Source: Streptomyces iconiensis
Lineage (GTDB): Bacteria > Actinomycetota > Actinomycetes > Streptomycetales > Streptomycetaceae
Length of the DNA: 64,000 nucleotides
Assembly (NCBI RefSeq): GCF_028657195.3
Contig: NZ_JANCPR020000024.1
Span: 81,102 to 145,101 of the forward strand
Direction of reading: 5' to 3'
Of this stretch, positions 32,765 through 44,100 are shown in pieces (position 1 is the first letter of the stretch; every line of letters starts with the position of its first letter). The position numbers were made by a program, and so were the translations under genes. The notes beneath the pieces were generated by a model. That model was given only the letters and a program-made list of their open reading frames with translations, made no database searches and was not told the origin of the DNA.

Positions 32765-35700
32765 ATGGCCGATGACAAGACCGAGTACGACGACTACTGG
32801 ATGAAGGCCGTCAGACTCTTCACCGGCTACGAGGCGCCCCCCAGAAACACGCTCTTCGACGAGATCACCGGCAACCACGGCATCAAGCAGATGAAGGTCG
32901 AGGTCTCCAAGCAGGACAGCGTCGATTCCGTCACGGGTCATGAATACGACTGGATGGCGGAGAACGCGGGCTGGGACATCAACAACACCGACTTCGTCAT
33001 CCCGTTCTACACCAGCGGAGGCTATGAGGGAGTCACGTACTACAAGGCCCGTTTCACCCTGCTCGGTGCCAAGATCGCGAATGGCGAGCCGGTGGGCGGC
33101 GAGGTCGTCGGGGGCGAGGGGAAGAGCAACTACGGCAAGGAGTTGGAGGACGGCCACTTCAAGCCGAGCGACGACGGCACGGTCTGGAACACCTTGGCGC
33201 TGACCAAGTACTCCTACGGGACGGGACACGCGCTGAGCGACCTGTTGGAGAAGGACAACGGGACCCTCGGCTTCAGCTGGGGCGGCGAACCCCCCATCGA
33301 CCTCGCCAAGGGCGTCAGGCTGAAGTCCTTCGACATGGCGGCGGACGCCTTCGACCGGGTGGCGAAGTTCCTGTGGGACAGCAAGACCACGATGGACGAG
33401 TGGCAGAACCGTGTGGGCACGGAGCAGAGCGACGCGTGGCTGGGGCAGGCCGCCGGTGTCTTCTGGGACCTCATCCATGAACTCAGGCGCCGGTACGACC
33501 ACTACGCCGACGACATGGAGGCCGTGGGCGGCGTCTCGAAGCAGGGCCGCGCGCTGCGTCAAGCGGGGCAGGACCTGCGGACGCAGGCCCAGAACCTCCA
33601 CAACAAGTGGGACTACTGGAACGTCTTCGAGGGCAACCCGCTGCGCTGGCTCGTCGATCTGCTGGCGGAGATCGCCACGAATTCCTGGGACAAGAATCTG
33701 ACGCAGGTCACCGCCGACTACATTCCCGGAGGCTATTACTCGGCCGGCCGCTGGGACTACACCCCGACCGGCTCGTTCACCTCGCAGGCCACGAATGTGA
33801 ACGGCCATCAGTACGGCGACATGAAAGAGCTGGACACCTGGAAACACGTGGGGGACGACGCGATCACCCGCTGGGAGACGTCCGTCAAGGAAAAGCTCAT
33901 CGACCCCGCTGAGGAGGCCCTGAAGAACCTGGCCACCGCGTGGGGAACGTCGCACTTCGACCTCGGGTCCATCAGCACCAAGGGCGACAAGGGGATCGGG
34001 GAGTCCTACAAGGAGGACAAGGCCGCCAAGGAGAAGAAGGACGCCGAGGACAAGGCGGCCAAGGAAAAGGCGGACGCGGAAGCGAAGTACGCCAAGGACA
34101 AGAAGGACGCCGAGGACAAGGCGGCCAAGGAAAAAGCCGAAGCGGAAGCCAAGTACGCCAAGGACAAGAAGGACGCCGAGGCCAAGGCAGCCAAGGAGAA
34201 GGCGGAAGCGGAGGCCAAGGCCGAAGCGAAGGAGGCGGCGGCCGAGGCCAAGGCGGAGGCCAAGGAGAAGGAGGCCGAGGCCAAGCAGGCCGCGATGGAG
34301 GCCAAGCAGGAGGAGAAGGAGAAGGAGGCCGAGGCCAAACGGGCCGCGATGGAGGCCAAGCAGGAGGAGAAGGAGAAGCAGGCCGAGGCCAAACAGGCGG
34401 AGAAGGAGAAGCAGCAGGAGGAGATCCGCAAGGAGCAGGAGGCCAAGCAGGAGCAGATGCGCGCCGGTCAGGAGGCCAAGCAGGAGGCGGCCCAGCACAA
34501 GCAGGAGCAGGCGCAGCAGCAGGCCCAGGCGTTCCAGATGCGGCAGGCGAATCAGCAGAAGGCCGACCAGGACCGGCGGGAGAAGGAGCAGGAGAAGAAG
34601 CAGGCGGCGGCCGAGGCGAAGCAGGAGCAGGTCCGGGCCGAGCAGGAGAAGAAGCAGGAGCAGGCCCAGCACAAGCAGGAAGAGGCCCGCGAGAAGCAGG
34701 AGGCCAAACAGGAACAGGTCCGCGCCGAGCAGGAGGCCAAGCAGGAGCAGGTCCGGGCCGAGCAGGAGAAGAAGCAGGAGCAGGCCCAGCAGAAACAGGA
34801 CGAGATCCGCAAGGAGCAGGAGGCCAAGCAGGAGGCCAAGGAGCAGGAGGCCGAGAAGAAGCAGGAGGCGGCCCAGCACAAGCAGGAAGAGGTCCGCGAG
34901 AAGCAGGAGGCCAAGCAGGAGCAGGTCCGCGCCGAGCAGGAGAAGAAGCAGGAGCAGGCCCAGCACAAGCAGGAGGAGTACCAGCAGAAGCAGCAGCAGC
35001 TCAGCCGCCAACTGAACGGCGGCGGCCTGGACCAGCACATGGGCGACGCCGGCGGTCTGGGGCAGCACCAGGACATCTCCGGCCCGGTCAACGGTGACGA
35101 CTCCCTGACCAACCCCGGCGGCAGCGAGTCCCATCTGGACTCCCAGGGCCGCGTCGTGACGGAGTTCCCGGACGGCAGCAAGTCCGTGGTGGACCCGCAC
35201 AGCCAGATGTCCACCGTCACCAGGCCGGACGGCACGTCGTACTCCGGGCCGCTCAACGCGGGCGACCTGCTGAACAACCCCGACGGCAGCACCACCCACC
35301 TGGACCCGCAGGGCCAGGTCGTCACCGAACACCCCGACGGCAGCACCTCGCGGGTGGACCCGGACACCGGCGCCACCTCGGTCACCAGCCCCGACGGCAC
35401 GACGACCACCGGCTACCTCAACGACCCCAGCAACGCCCAGCCCGACTACGGCCCCGGCTCGCACCAGATGAACGGTGGCGGCTCTCCCGGCGCCCTCAAC
35501 ACCCCCTCATACGACTACGGCGACCCCTCCTACGAGGAGGAGCTGTACGACGACTCGCCCTACCGCGAGCCGTCACTGGGTGGTGCCTCCGGCGGATCGG
35601 GCGGGCCCGAGGCCGCGGAGGGCCAGGGCCGCGGCTCCCCGCTGAACAGCGGCCCGATGCCGGGCGGCGCCGGCGCGGGCGGCAGCGGTGGCGGTATGCC

Positions 35701-36037
35701 CATGGGCGGGATGCCGATGGGCGGCATGGGCGGGGGCGGAGGCGGAGGCGGCAAGGGGAGCGACGGCCCCTCCGAGCGCGTCCGCAACGTCATCGACACC
35801 GGCGAGGTGGTCAGCAACCGCCGTACCGGCGCTGCCCCACGCGGCAAGGGCACGTACGAGGAACGGCAGGCGGTCAGCACCAGTGGCGCCAGCCCGTTCC
35901 TGCCGATGGGCGGCGGCGCGGGGCAGGGTCAGACCGAGACCGAGAGCGGCGACCGCGAGCGTGAGGTCTGGGAGCCGGAGGACGACGACGTCTGGGGCAC
36001 CGACGAGGGCGGTTCACCGGCGGTGATCGGCCGTTAG
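32765..36037 (+). CDS. 1090-aa T7SS-associated protein with long Ala/Glu/Lys/Gln coiled coil
   Basis: N-terminal ~400 residues are a helical WXG100-like or EspB/PPE-like domain (e.g. WLGQAAGVFWDLIHELRRRYDHYADDMEAVGG). Residues about 415-760 are an uninterrupted A/E/K/Q-rich helix made of DNA repeats (AKEKKDAEDK, EAKQEQVRAEQEKKQEQAQHKQEE), a likely very long coiled coil. Then come PDGS-type repeats (EFPDGSKSVVDPHS, NPDGSTTHLDPQGQVVTEHPDGSTSRVDP), a Met/Gly-rich segment (GGMPMGGMPMGGMG) and the end REREVWEPEDDDVWGTDEGGSPAVIGR, which resembles the C-terminal tails of secreted WXG100/PPE-like proteins. GGAG precedes the ATG. Probably an exported scaffold; not a known enzyme. Confidence 0.75.
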   Translation: MADDKTEYDDYWMKAVRLFTGYEAPPRNTLFDEITGNHGIKQMKVEVSKQDSVDSVTGHEYDWMAENAGWDINNTDFVIPFYTSGGYEGVTYYKARFTLLGAKIANGEPVGGEVVGGEGKSNYGKELEDGHFKPSDDGTVWNTLALTKYSYGTGHALSDLLEKDNGTLGFSWGGEPPIDLAKGVRLKSFDMAADAFDRVAKFLWDSKTTMDEWQNRVGTEQSDAWLGQAAGVFWDLIHELRRRYDHYADDMEAVGGVSKQGRALRQAGQDLRTQAQNLHNKWDYWNVFEGNPLRWLVDLLAEIATNSWDKNLTQVTADYIPGGYYSAGRWDYTPTGSFTSQATNVNGHQYGDMKELDTWKHVGDDAITRWETSVKEKLIDPAEEALKNLATAWGTSHFDLGSISTKGDKGIGESYKEDKAAKEKKDAEDKAAKEKADAEAKYAKDKKDAEDKAAKEKAEAEAKYAKDKKDAEAKAAKEKAEAEAKAEAKEAAAEAKAEAKEKEAEAKQAAMEAKQEEKEKEAEAKRAAMEAKQEEKEKQAEAKQAEKEKQQEEIRKEQEAKQEQMRAGQEAKQEAAQHKQEQAQQQAQAFQMRQANQQKADQDRREKEQEKKQAAAEAKQEQVRAEQEKKQEQAQHKQEEAREKQEAKQEQVRAEQEAKQEQVRAEQEKKQEQAQQKQDEIRKEQEAKQEAKEQEAEKKQEAAQHKQEEVREKQEAKQEQVRAEQEKKQEQAQHKQEEYQQKQQQLSRQLNGGGLDQHMGDAGGLGQHQDISGPVNGDDSLTNPGGSESHLDSQGRVVTEFPDGSKSVVDPHSQMSTVTRPDGTSYSGPLNAGDLLNNPDGSTTHLDPQGQVVTEHPDGSTSRVDPDTGATSVTSPDGTTTTGYLNDPSNAQPDYGPGSHQMNGGGSPGALNTPSYDYGDPSYEEELYDDSPYREPSLGGASGGSGGPEAAEGQGRGSPLNSGPMPGGAGAGGSGGGMPMGGMPMGGMGGGGGGGGKGSDGPSERVRNVIDTGEVVSNRRTGAAPRGKGTYEERQAVSTSGASPFLPMGGGAGQGQTETESGDREREVWEPEDDDVWGTDEGGSPAVIGR
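34010..34990 (+). repeat. Intragenic near-identical repeats coding for the coiled coil
   Basis: A unit of about 55 nt coding QVRAEQEKKQEQAQHKQEE recurs near 34624, 34744 and 34918, and units coding AKYAKDKKDAEDKAAKEKAE at 34080-34170. Expansion by unequal crossing-over is likely. Confidence 0.7.
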
Positions 36038-36202
36038 ACCGTGCCGCCGAACTCTCCTTCTGCTGCCGGGCGCTGGCAGGTACGCCGGTGAACTTCACCG
36101 CCGCGTACGGCATTCGTCGCCGCAAGGATTTTCTCCCCGTATAGCTTTCCGGAACTGCTGTACGACACAATGATCATTCCTCTTCCCTGAACAGGAGTTC
36201 TG

Positions 36203-36676
36203 TTGTCCGAGCCGTTGCAGGAGCGCATCGCCCAGGCCGCGGCCGAGCTGGAGGCCGCTCGGGCCGCCGTCGAGCGCGCGCAGACAGACCTCAGCCAGGC
36301 ATCGGCGACGGTGCGCTCCAAGGACCGCGTGGTGGAGGCAACCGTCGAGGCGCAGGGCGGGCTGACGGGGCTGAAGTTCCTCGACAACAAGCACCAGAAC
36401 ATGACGGGCCCCCAACTGGCCGCCTCGGTCATGGAGGCGGTCCAGCAGGGGCGGGCGCAGATGGCGCACCGGGTGATGGACACCTTCGCGCCCTTCACCC
36501 AGCCGGGACCCGAGGGCTCTGTTCGCCGGGGGCTGGACCTCGACTGGAACCGCATCTTCGGCTCGGCGCTGAGCGGCGGCGGCCAGCCAGGTTCCGGCCG
36601 GGCGGGCAGGGACCGGCTGCGCGACGAGATCCACGAGGACGACGAGGGTGACGGGAACGGCGGCAACAGAACCTGA
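36203..36676 (+). CDS. YbaB/EbfC-like protein (EspL-like)
   Basis: 157 aa from TTG 36203 (AGGAG 5 bases upstream). Helical N-terminus (LQERIAQAAAELEAARAAVERAQ), the YbaB-type beta region VRSKDRVVEATVEAQGGLTGLKFLDNKHQNMTGPQLAASVMEAVQQGRAQ, and a Gly/Asp-rich tail. YbaB folds occur in ESX loci (EspL), where they act as substrate chaperones or regulators. The 165-bp gap before it (36038-36202) is relatively AT-rich (TATAGC, TGATCATT) and may hold an internal promoter. Confidence 0.75.
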   Translation: MSEPLQERIAQAAAELEAARAAVERAQTDLSQASATVRSKDRVVEATVEAQGGLTGLKFLDNKHQNMTGPQLAASVMEAVQQGRAQMAHRVMDTFAPFTQPGPEGSVRRGLDLDWNRIFGSALSGGGQPGSGRAGRDRLRDEIHEDDEGDGNGGNRT

Positions 36677-36742
36677 GCGGCGAGGAGATCAGAGTCCGGG
36701 CGTGGCACGGGAACAGAGTCTGAGCGCGGAAGGGGATCAGTG

Positions 36743-37111
36743 ATGAGCGGTTACCACAACAACTACCAGGCGGACACCTCCGGCCTGCGGGACACGCTCC
36801 AGCAGCTCGACGGGTTGGCGGGCGCACCGCGGAAGCTGCTCGCCGATTTCGATCGCACGGTGCAGGGCACCAGCGCCTGGAACGGCCAGGACGACGATTT
36901 CCACGACGAGACCGAAAAGCAGGACCAGCAGCAGATCGAGAGCTGCCGGAACCTGGTCGGTTCGCTGGAGGAGTTCCTGACCGGATTGCAATCGGCTGTG
37001 GGGCAGAGCCTCGGCAGCATCAAAGGCGTACAGCAGAACGTTCAGGACAACATTCACGACGCCCAGTCGAACGCCGACGCCTACGGCACGGGCGGTCACG
37101 GGAAGCACTGA
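36743..37111 (+). CDS. WXG100-like protein immediately before the giant gene
   Basis: 122 aa from ATG 36743 (a GTG at 36740 is adjacent). Helix-turn-helix with TSAWNGQDDDF, a W-x-G turn, then a long helix with QQIESCRNLVGSLEEFLTGLQSAVGQSLGSIKGVQQNV. The next gene starts directly after its stop, so it is translationally linked to the 8008-aa protein. By analogy with EsxB or CFP-10-like partners it probably forms a dimer with the N-terminal domain of the giant. Confidence 0.78.
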   Translation: MSGYHNNYQADTSGLRDTLQQLDGLAGAPRKLLADFDRTVQGTSAWNGQDDDFHDETEKQDQQQIESCRNLVGSLEEFLTGLQSAVGQSLGSIKGVQQNVQDNIHDAQSNADAYGTGGHGKH

Positions 37112-38150
37112 ATGTACGACATTCCGTATCCCGAAGAGGTCCGCAAGCTGCTCTTCGTCCTGCTCGGCGCTGAGCCGCTCCAGGCGAAGGCAGGTCTGGC
37201 GTGGGAGAGCCGTAACTCCTACACGGATCTCGCCGCGGGCATCCGCGACCTCCGGATGGAGATGCTCGACTCGATCCAGCGGGGCAGGCAGAATCTCCCG
37301 CCGAATGTCGCCGACGCCTACGAGCAGGCACTCTCCGGGCTGGTCAACCGGAACGGAACCGATGTACTCCAGCAGTTCATCGGCCAGTTGGAGAAGTTCA
37401 CCAACGACCGGGGCTCGGCGTCGATCCAGATCCAGCAGGCCCATTTCGAGATCATCATGGAGGTCTTCTGGCTGATCCTGGAACTGGCGATCCTGGAGGC
37501 GATCGCCGCGTTCACAGGTGGTGCCTCGGTCTCTGAAATGATCCTGGCCCGTATGCGGGCCAGGCTGGCGATCCTCTTCGCGATCGACCGGCTCCTGCGG
37601 TACGTCCAGGCATTCCCCTCGCTGTCCCAGGCGTTCGAGGAAGCCATTCAGAACCTGGCGGCCCAGCTTCTGACGATGACCATCAACCCGCCCCACCAGC
37701 GGCCTGACGGGGTCGACTGGAAAGCGGTCGGGATATCGGCGGGTATCGGCGCGCTGGCCGGGTTCTTCATCAGCCATTTCGGGAAATTCGCGTTCAACTT
37801 CAAGAACGTTCTGTCGAACAACTTCAAGAACAATCTCGGCAAGGACGTGTTCGGGAAGTTCGAGATCCGCTTCAACAATCCGTTCACCAGGCAGAACGGG
37901 AACAACGCGCTCTACGACGTCCCCACGGCTTTCATGGCGGAGGGATTCGGTGAGACGATCGCCGTGGCGATCGTGCTGCAGAAGTGGGACTGGACTTCCC
38001 TGGCCGGTGCGGGCCTCAGCGGGATCTCCGAGCTGTTCATGGGGAAGCCCCTGGAGCAGCTTTACCACGGCCTGCATTCCAAGTTCTTCCCCGACGGCAA
38101 CCTCTTCACGAAGTACCAGCAGAATTCCGCCGACATCCTGAACGACCGGC
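37112..38150 (+). other. Giant, residues 1-345: WXG100/CpnT-like N-terminal secretion domain
   Basis: Helical region MYDIPYPEEVRKLLFVLL followed by SRNSYTDLAAGIRDLRMEMLDSIQ, a hydrophobic FEIIMEVFWLILELAILEAIAAF (about 112-135) and VGISAGIGALAGFFISHF (206-224). The same plan (WXG-like helices plus one or two hydrophobic hairpins) heads actinobacterial T7SS toxins such as CpnT. Inference: this is the export and possibly membrane-insertion part. Confidence 0.7.
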
Positions 38151-41100
38151 TCGCCAGGGAGTCAGGCGACCACTCCGGGGCCACCTCGCACGATCCCCGG
38201 ACGGCCGGGTCCACGCCCCCGCCGGCGGCCGTCACGCCGCCCCCGACGGTGGGCACCACGCCCCTGTCACCGCCGCCCGTCCCGCCGCCCGTCACCAGCG
38301 GGGGCCCCGACCTCACGGCCAACAGCGGCTATGGATCGGACGGTTCGGACACCTCTTCCCGGCCGCCGAGCATCTTCGACCCCTCGGAAACCGGGCACGG
38401 CTCGGACACCAGCTCCCTCTACTCGGACACTTCCGCCGCCTCCTCGTCCTCGCCCCCGTCGCCACTGCCGTCGGCCACGTCCCTGGCCGGTGCCGGGGGC
38501 GGTCACCTCAAGTCCCCCGATCACTTCAAGGCTCTGGCCGACCTGGACTCGTCGTCGCCGAACGACCTGACGACCCCGGACGCCAAGGGCCTCACGCTGC
38601 CGGGCACCTCGGCCGACGGCCTCCCTCCGACGGCGAAGGCGGCGACCCCGGCGGCCCCGGACACCGCCGCGGCGGACAGCGGGAAGGCGCCGGGCTCCCT
38701 GCCCGACACCGGCGGACTGAACGCGCCCGGTGGGCTGAACGCGCCCGGCGGGCTGAACGCCCCCGGCGGGGGCAACGCGCCCGGCGGACTGAACGCGCCC
38801 GGTGGGAGCAATGCCCCCGGTGGGAGCAATGCCCCCGGTGGTTCCGGCAACTCCTCCTCCGCGCCGACCGCCTCGCAGCAGGACAGGGAACTCACCGGCA
38901 CCGGCGAGTCCGACCCCGCGCGGCAGGACGACGCCGAGCACCAGGGCGACCCCACGCACCAGGGCGACCCCGCGCACCAGAACGTCACCTCAGCGGACCA
39001 CGCGCCGGGCGCCCCCGGCGCTGGAAGTCCCGGTTCTCAGCGGGCGGTTGAGGCCGACCAGGCCCGTACCGCGTACGAGGACGCGCTCAGCGCGTACGCG
39101 GACGCCACCCGTACCGCCGACGAGCTGGCGGGCGGCCCCGCCAACGGCACCGGCCCCGGCACCGGCCCCGCGCTTGCCGAGGCGCAGGCGCGGGCTCAGC
39201 AGGCGCACGGGAATCTGCTCGACGCCGCGGCCCGGTGCCGCGACCTCGGCTCAGCCCTGCATGCCACCGATCCGAAAGCGCCCGGTGCCACCCCGCCCCA
39301 GCCCCACCGGGACCCCGCGCAGCGCGAGTGGATCGCGCGGCAGTTGACGGCCGAGGACCTGCCGGATGCGCTGGCCGGGGACCTGGCCGGGCTGCACGGC
39401 CCGGATGACGTCGTCACCCCGGCCGCGCTGCGCGACGCGGGCATCACCCCGGACCCGGAGCAGCACCCGGCGGCGCTCAACGGCGACCTCCTGCCCGTCG
39501 CCGCGCTGGACCCGGTCGACCAGGCACGCCTGCTGATGGCGCAGCCGACTCCCTGGCCCGCCGCGCTGGACACGGTGGCGGCCAACGCGGCGCTGCGGCT
39601 GTGGGAGGGGGCGTACGCGGACTTCAACGCGGCGGCCCTGAACGGCGATCCGCGCGCGGCGACGGCACCGCGGCAGCCCACGGCGAACGCCACCACGCCC
39701 CGGGACGCGACGCAGCAGCCGGCCACACCACAGCCGGCCACTCCGCAGTCCGGCACACCGGTCACTCCGGCCGAAGCGGACCGGGCCTGGGACACGGCCG
39801 TCGCCCTGGTGCTGCCGCCGACAGCGGTCCCCGTACTGGCCGACTCCCGCCATGCCGGGGCACCCTGCCGGGACGCCGTACGGCAGGTCGCCGACCACCT
39901 GCTCACGAACGGGCCTGACGCGTCCTCGGGTGTCGCGCTCGCCAACACGCTGCGCGCCGCGCTCGGCTTCGGCCCGGTCGGCTCAGCGCCGGGCGGCTCC
40001 GTCGCCCCCGTCCATGCCGCGACGGTCACCGAAGCGCCGGCCCCGACCTACCCTTCGGCCCCTGTCCCGTCCGTCACCACCTCGACCGACCTCCCGGCCG
40101 ACCTGCCGCCCACCCCGGCAGGGCCCACCACCGGCGTCTCGCCCTCCGTGCCCGTGCCGACAACCGGCACCACCTCCCGTGATGTCACGGACGCCGCCAC
40201 CGATGCCGTCACCGATCCGGCCACCGACACCGACACCGACACCGACGAGGCCACCCGTGCCCGGCCTGTGGCCGCCGACCCGGTGGCTGACCTGGCGTCG
40301 CGCCTGCCGGAGATGTCGCGGGCCGACCGGGCCCGGGAGCTGGCGCTGCTGCCTGCCGCCGACCGCGAGCGGCTGGCTTCCGACCCCGCGCTGGTGGACG
40401 CGCTGCGGCGGAAGCTGGCGGACGCCGACTTCGCCGAGACCGCGGCGCAGTTGATGGTGCTGGTCCCTGCCGGGGTGGACCAGCCGGTGTCGGCGCGGCG
40501 CGAGGTACTGGGCCAGGTCGCGCGCATGCTGCGGGCCCCGGCGGTGGCGGCGAGGCTGCTGGCGGAAGGCGCGCGCGTGGTCGTGGTGCCGAAGGGCGAG
40601 GCGATCACCACGCTGGACCCTTTCCGCCACCTGGCGGGAACCCTGACGTCCGACGGGCGCCCATGGGAGGAGGTGCGCGGCGCCGCGACGCGCACGGCGG
40701 GGGTGACCGAGGAGAACCTGCTCGGCGAGGTGACCTCCGTTCCCACGGACCGGAACGCGCATCCGGAGGGCTACTCCACGACGACCCACGAGTTCGCGCA
40801 CACCCTCCACCAGTACGGGCTGACCGCCGACGAGAAGCAGCTCATCCACGACGCCTACCAGGACAGGGTGGCCCAGGGTGACGCCGCCGCCTGGCCGGAC
40901 GGCCCGTTGCGCGACCCCTCAGGCAAGCGGGCGCAGCCCAACTACTCGTCCCTCGACGAGTTCGAGTACTTCGCCCAGCTCACCAACGCCTACCTGGGCA
41001 CCAACAGGGGCTGGGACGGGTTCACCAGGCAGCGCAGGAACAACGGTGCCGCGTGGGTGCGGCAGCACGAGAAGACGCTGCTTCCTCTGCTGGAGCGGCT

Positions 41101-44100
41101 GTACGGCACCGAGCCCGGAGCCGTGTCGACGGCGCCGGCGAACGCGCTTGCGGGCCCCCGGAAGGAGAACTGGCTCTTCGAGGGCTTCCGGGCGTTCTGG
41201 GACCGTGCCGAGGGCACCCACCGGCCGCAGCCCCACGAACTCGCCCCCGTGCCCGTGCCCGACCCCGATCCGGCCCCCGCGCCCGCCCCGGCAATGAGCA
41301 CGGAGGCAACCAGCGTCCCCGTAACGAGCACGGCAACGAGCACGACGGCGGTGGGCGCCCTGCCCCCGCCGCCGACGAGTCAGCAGAGTTACCAGCAGTA
41401 TCTGGCGTCCGTGCTCCAGACCACGCTGGGTCCTGCGGCGGCCTCTGACCCGTCGTTCCCGCAGATGGTCAACTCGCTGGCGCTGGTGGACGCGGCACGG
41501 ATGGCGGACCCCGCGTTCGCGGCCGGACCGCTGGACCTGGAAGGGATCACGCGGCGGGTGCTGCACCTGCCCGACTCGGTACCGGCCGGCCCTCAGGCGG
41601 CCTTCCAGCTCCTGTCGCTGGCGGCGAGCGCGGCACGGCGGAACCGGGCCGGAAGCCTGGCGGCTGTGGCGGCGCTCGGGCTGGAGAAGAGGGGCGCCCT
41701 GGGGCCCGCCACAGCAGTGACGGGGCCTGACGGCAGGACGCAGGGGCGGAACTGGATGGGGCGCCCCATCCAGGGGCTGCTCCTCGACCGTGTCACCAAG
41801 AGCACCGGGCCGGCCGACTGGGAGACGACCTCCGCGCCCTGGAGCGGCGGGGCCGCCCATGTGGTCTTCGCTGACACGGCGGACAACGGCACGCTGGTGG
41901 TGCGTGACAGCCAGGGAACGACGGTCGAGGTGGGTTACGAGGAGTTCGCCGAGCTCCTGAAACACGACCAGGACCGGCCCCAGAACGGCTCGTTGGTGCT
42001 GATGCTGCCCGGCACCACCGGTGTGCGGACGATGATTTTCGAGCGGTGGATGGCGGACCGGCTGGGTGCGCGGGTCTGGTCGACCGACGGGGACCTCCGG
42101 CTGCAGCCGCTCAACGACGGCTCCGGCCGCACGATGCTCGCGCTGGCGAACGAGAGCCCGGGAGAGGTGCCGATCGGCGCCTGGCTCCCCAACGACCCGG
42201 GCCTCGTGCCCCTGGGCCCCCAGGAGCAGGTGACGGCCGTCAACGGCCAGACGTTCCGGGACGACGACGTCCAGTCGTACCAGCTCACCACGGCTGACGG
42301 ACAGGCGCTGACGGGCCGGGCCTTCCTGGACGCGCGGGACATGGCGCTCCTGGAGGACGGCCTCCGTTCCGTGTCGGAAGTGGCCCACTACACGGACTAC
42401 GACGAGGGGCTCCCGGGCGTCAGCGCCCCCCGGCAGGGCGAACTCCTGCCGCTGCCCCGGTCCCTGCGCGGCGCCTACGTGGCGGTCGGGCACGGGAACA
42501 CGGGCCGCACGGTGCTGCCGATGCGCAGCACAGGGCGCAACCACCAAGTGCCCCCCGAAGAGGTCGGCCGGCTGCTCGCGCGCGACCCGGTGCTCAAGGC
42601 GATGCCCCCTGAAGCGCCGGTGTGGTTGCTGTGGTGCGAGATGGCGATGTTCGGAGCGGGCAAGGACCGGCTGGCGCACACCGTCGCCGCGCAGGTACTT
42701 GCGAACCAGACCTGTCGGACCACGTTCGCGTTCGAGGCGGTGACCTCGGTGCACCCGGCGGAGGGTGACCTGCCGCCGCGGCTGATCAAGTACGACGAAC
42801 TGCCCCGGACCCGGTACCGCATCATGGAGTTCCGCCCCGACCCGGACTGGGCGGCCTTGAACGGCCTGGCCGATCTGACGGGGCTGCCCGCCGACTTGCC
42901 CGACCGGACCGCGCGGGTGCTGCGGTGGGTACGGGCACTACGGGAGACCCACGGCGTCGACATCGACTCCTCACCGCAGCGGGCGGCGGAGTTCCGGGAG
43001 CTGATGGAGGGCTTCGGGGCATGGGAGCGGGCCCGCGGCCCCGCCCTGACCTGGACACAACTGCAGGAAACGCTGGGGCAGTACGCGCAGCAGCGGGGCA
43101 TCGACCCGACGGCGCCTGCCACGCTGACGAGGATGCTCCGCTCGTGGCGCGCGGCCCCGCAGCCCGCCACGGGCCCGGCCCCCCGGGCGTACGCGGCGCC
43201 GGCGTTGGCACCGCGCCGGGCGGCAGGGACGGTGACCTCAGCGGGGCTGCCGCGTACGGGGCTCGACTTCGCGCCGGGGTCGACCGCGCTGTCCGAGGAC
43301 GCCATGACCGACCTCGGCGACCTGGCACACCAGGTGGCACTGGCCGCTCTCGACGACCGGAACGCGGGGCGGCCACTGCCGACCGGCGTGATCACCGGTT
43401 ACGGCGAGGGCCCGAGGGTGCAAGCGCGGGCGACGGGCCGGGAGCGTGCCGAGACGGCGCGCGCCTGGTTCCTGGAGCACCTGGACGAGGCGCTGACGGC
43501 CTGTCAGACGGGCGTACCGCCCCAGGAACGGCTCACCTCCGGCGATCTCACCGTGGCCGCCGGCGGCCGGCCCGGTAACCCCCGGGGGGCAGCGGCGCCC
43601 GGCGGAACGCCGCTGACCACGGTCGAGTTCGGCACCCCGGCCGCCCGGCCGCCTTCGGGCCCTGACCTGGCACCGCCGGCCGGCTCCGCCAGGTCGGGCG
43701 GCACCAGCGGCGGGCCGAGCGACGACCCCGTCCGGGACTGGCGGCAACTGTCCAGCGTGCGGGGGCAGTCCCGGTCAGCCGGGGTCCGCGCCATCGACCG
43801 TGCGGTCGAGGCGCTTCCGCCGCGGCCCTGTGCGGGTGACCTCCAGCAGGTGCTGCACGCGACACGGTCGTGGAAGGCCGACAAGACGCCCAGCAGCAGC
43901 CGTTGGCCCGCGGTCACCCGGCTGGAGAACGCGGTCCGGCAGCGGTTGTACTCCCTCGGGGAGGACAGCGCCCGGGAACCGGCCGTGGCACCCGGCTCGT
44001 CCCGGCCGCCCCGGCCGTCCCTGCCGTCCGCTGTCCCCGGTCCTGCGGTCGGCCCCCGGTCGCCCGTCACGGTCGAGGGGTTCGCGCCGTCAGGGGGCTT

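Noticed and set aside
32618..35464. Minus-strand frame of 948 codons rich in Leu
   Set aside because: The poly-Leu stretches are just the reverse complement of the Lys/Gln/Glu coiled-coil codons.
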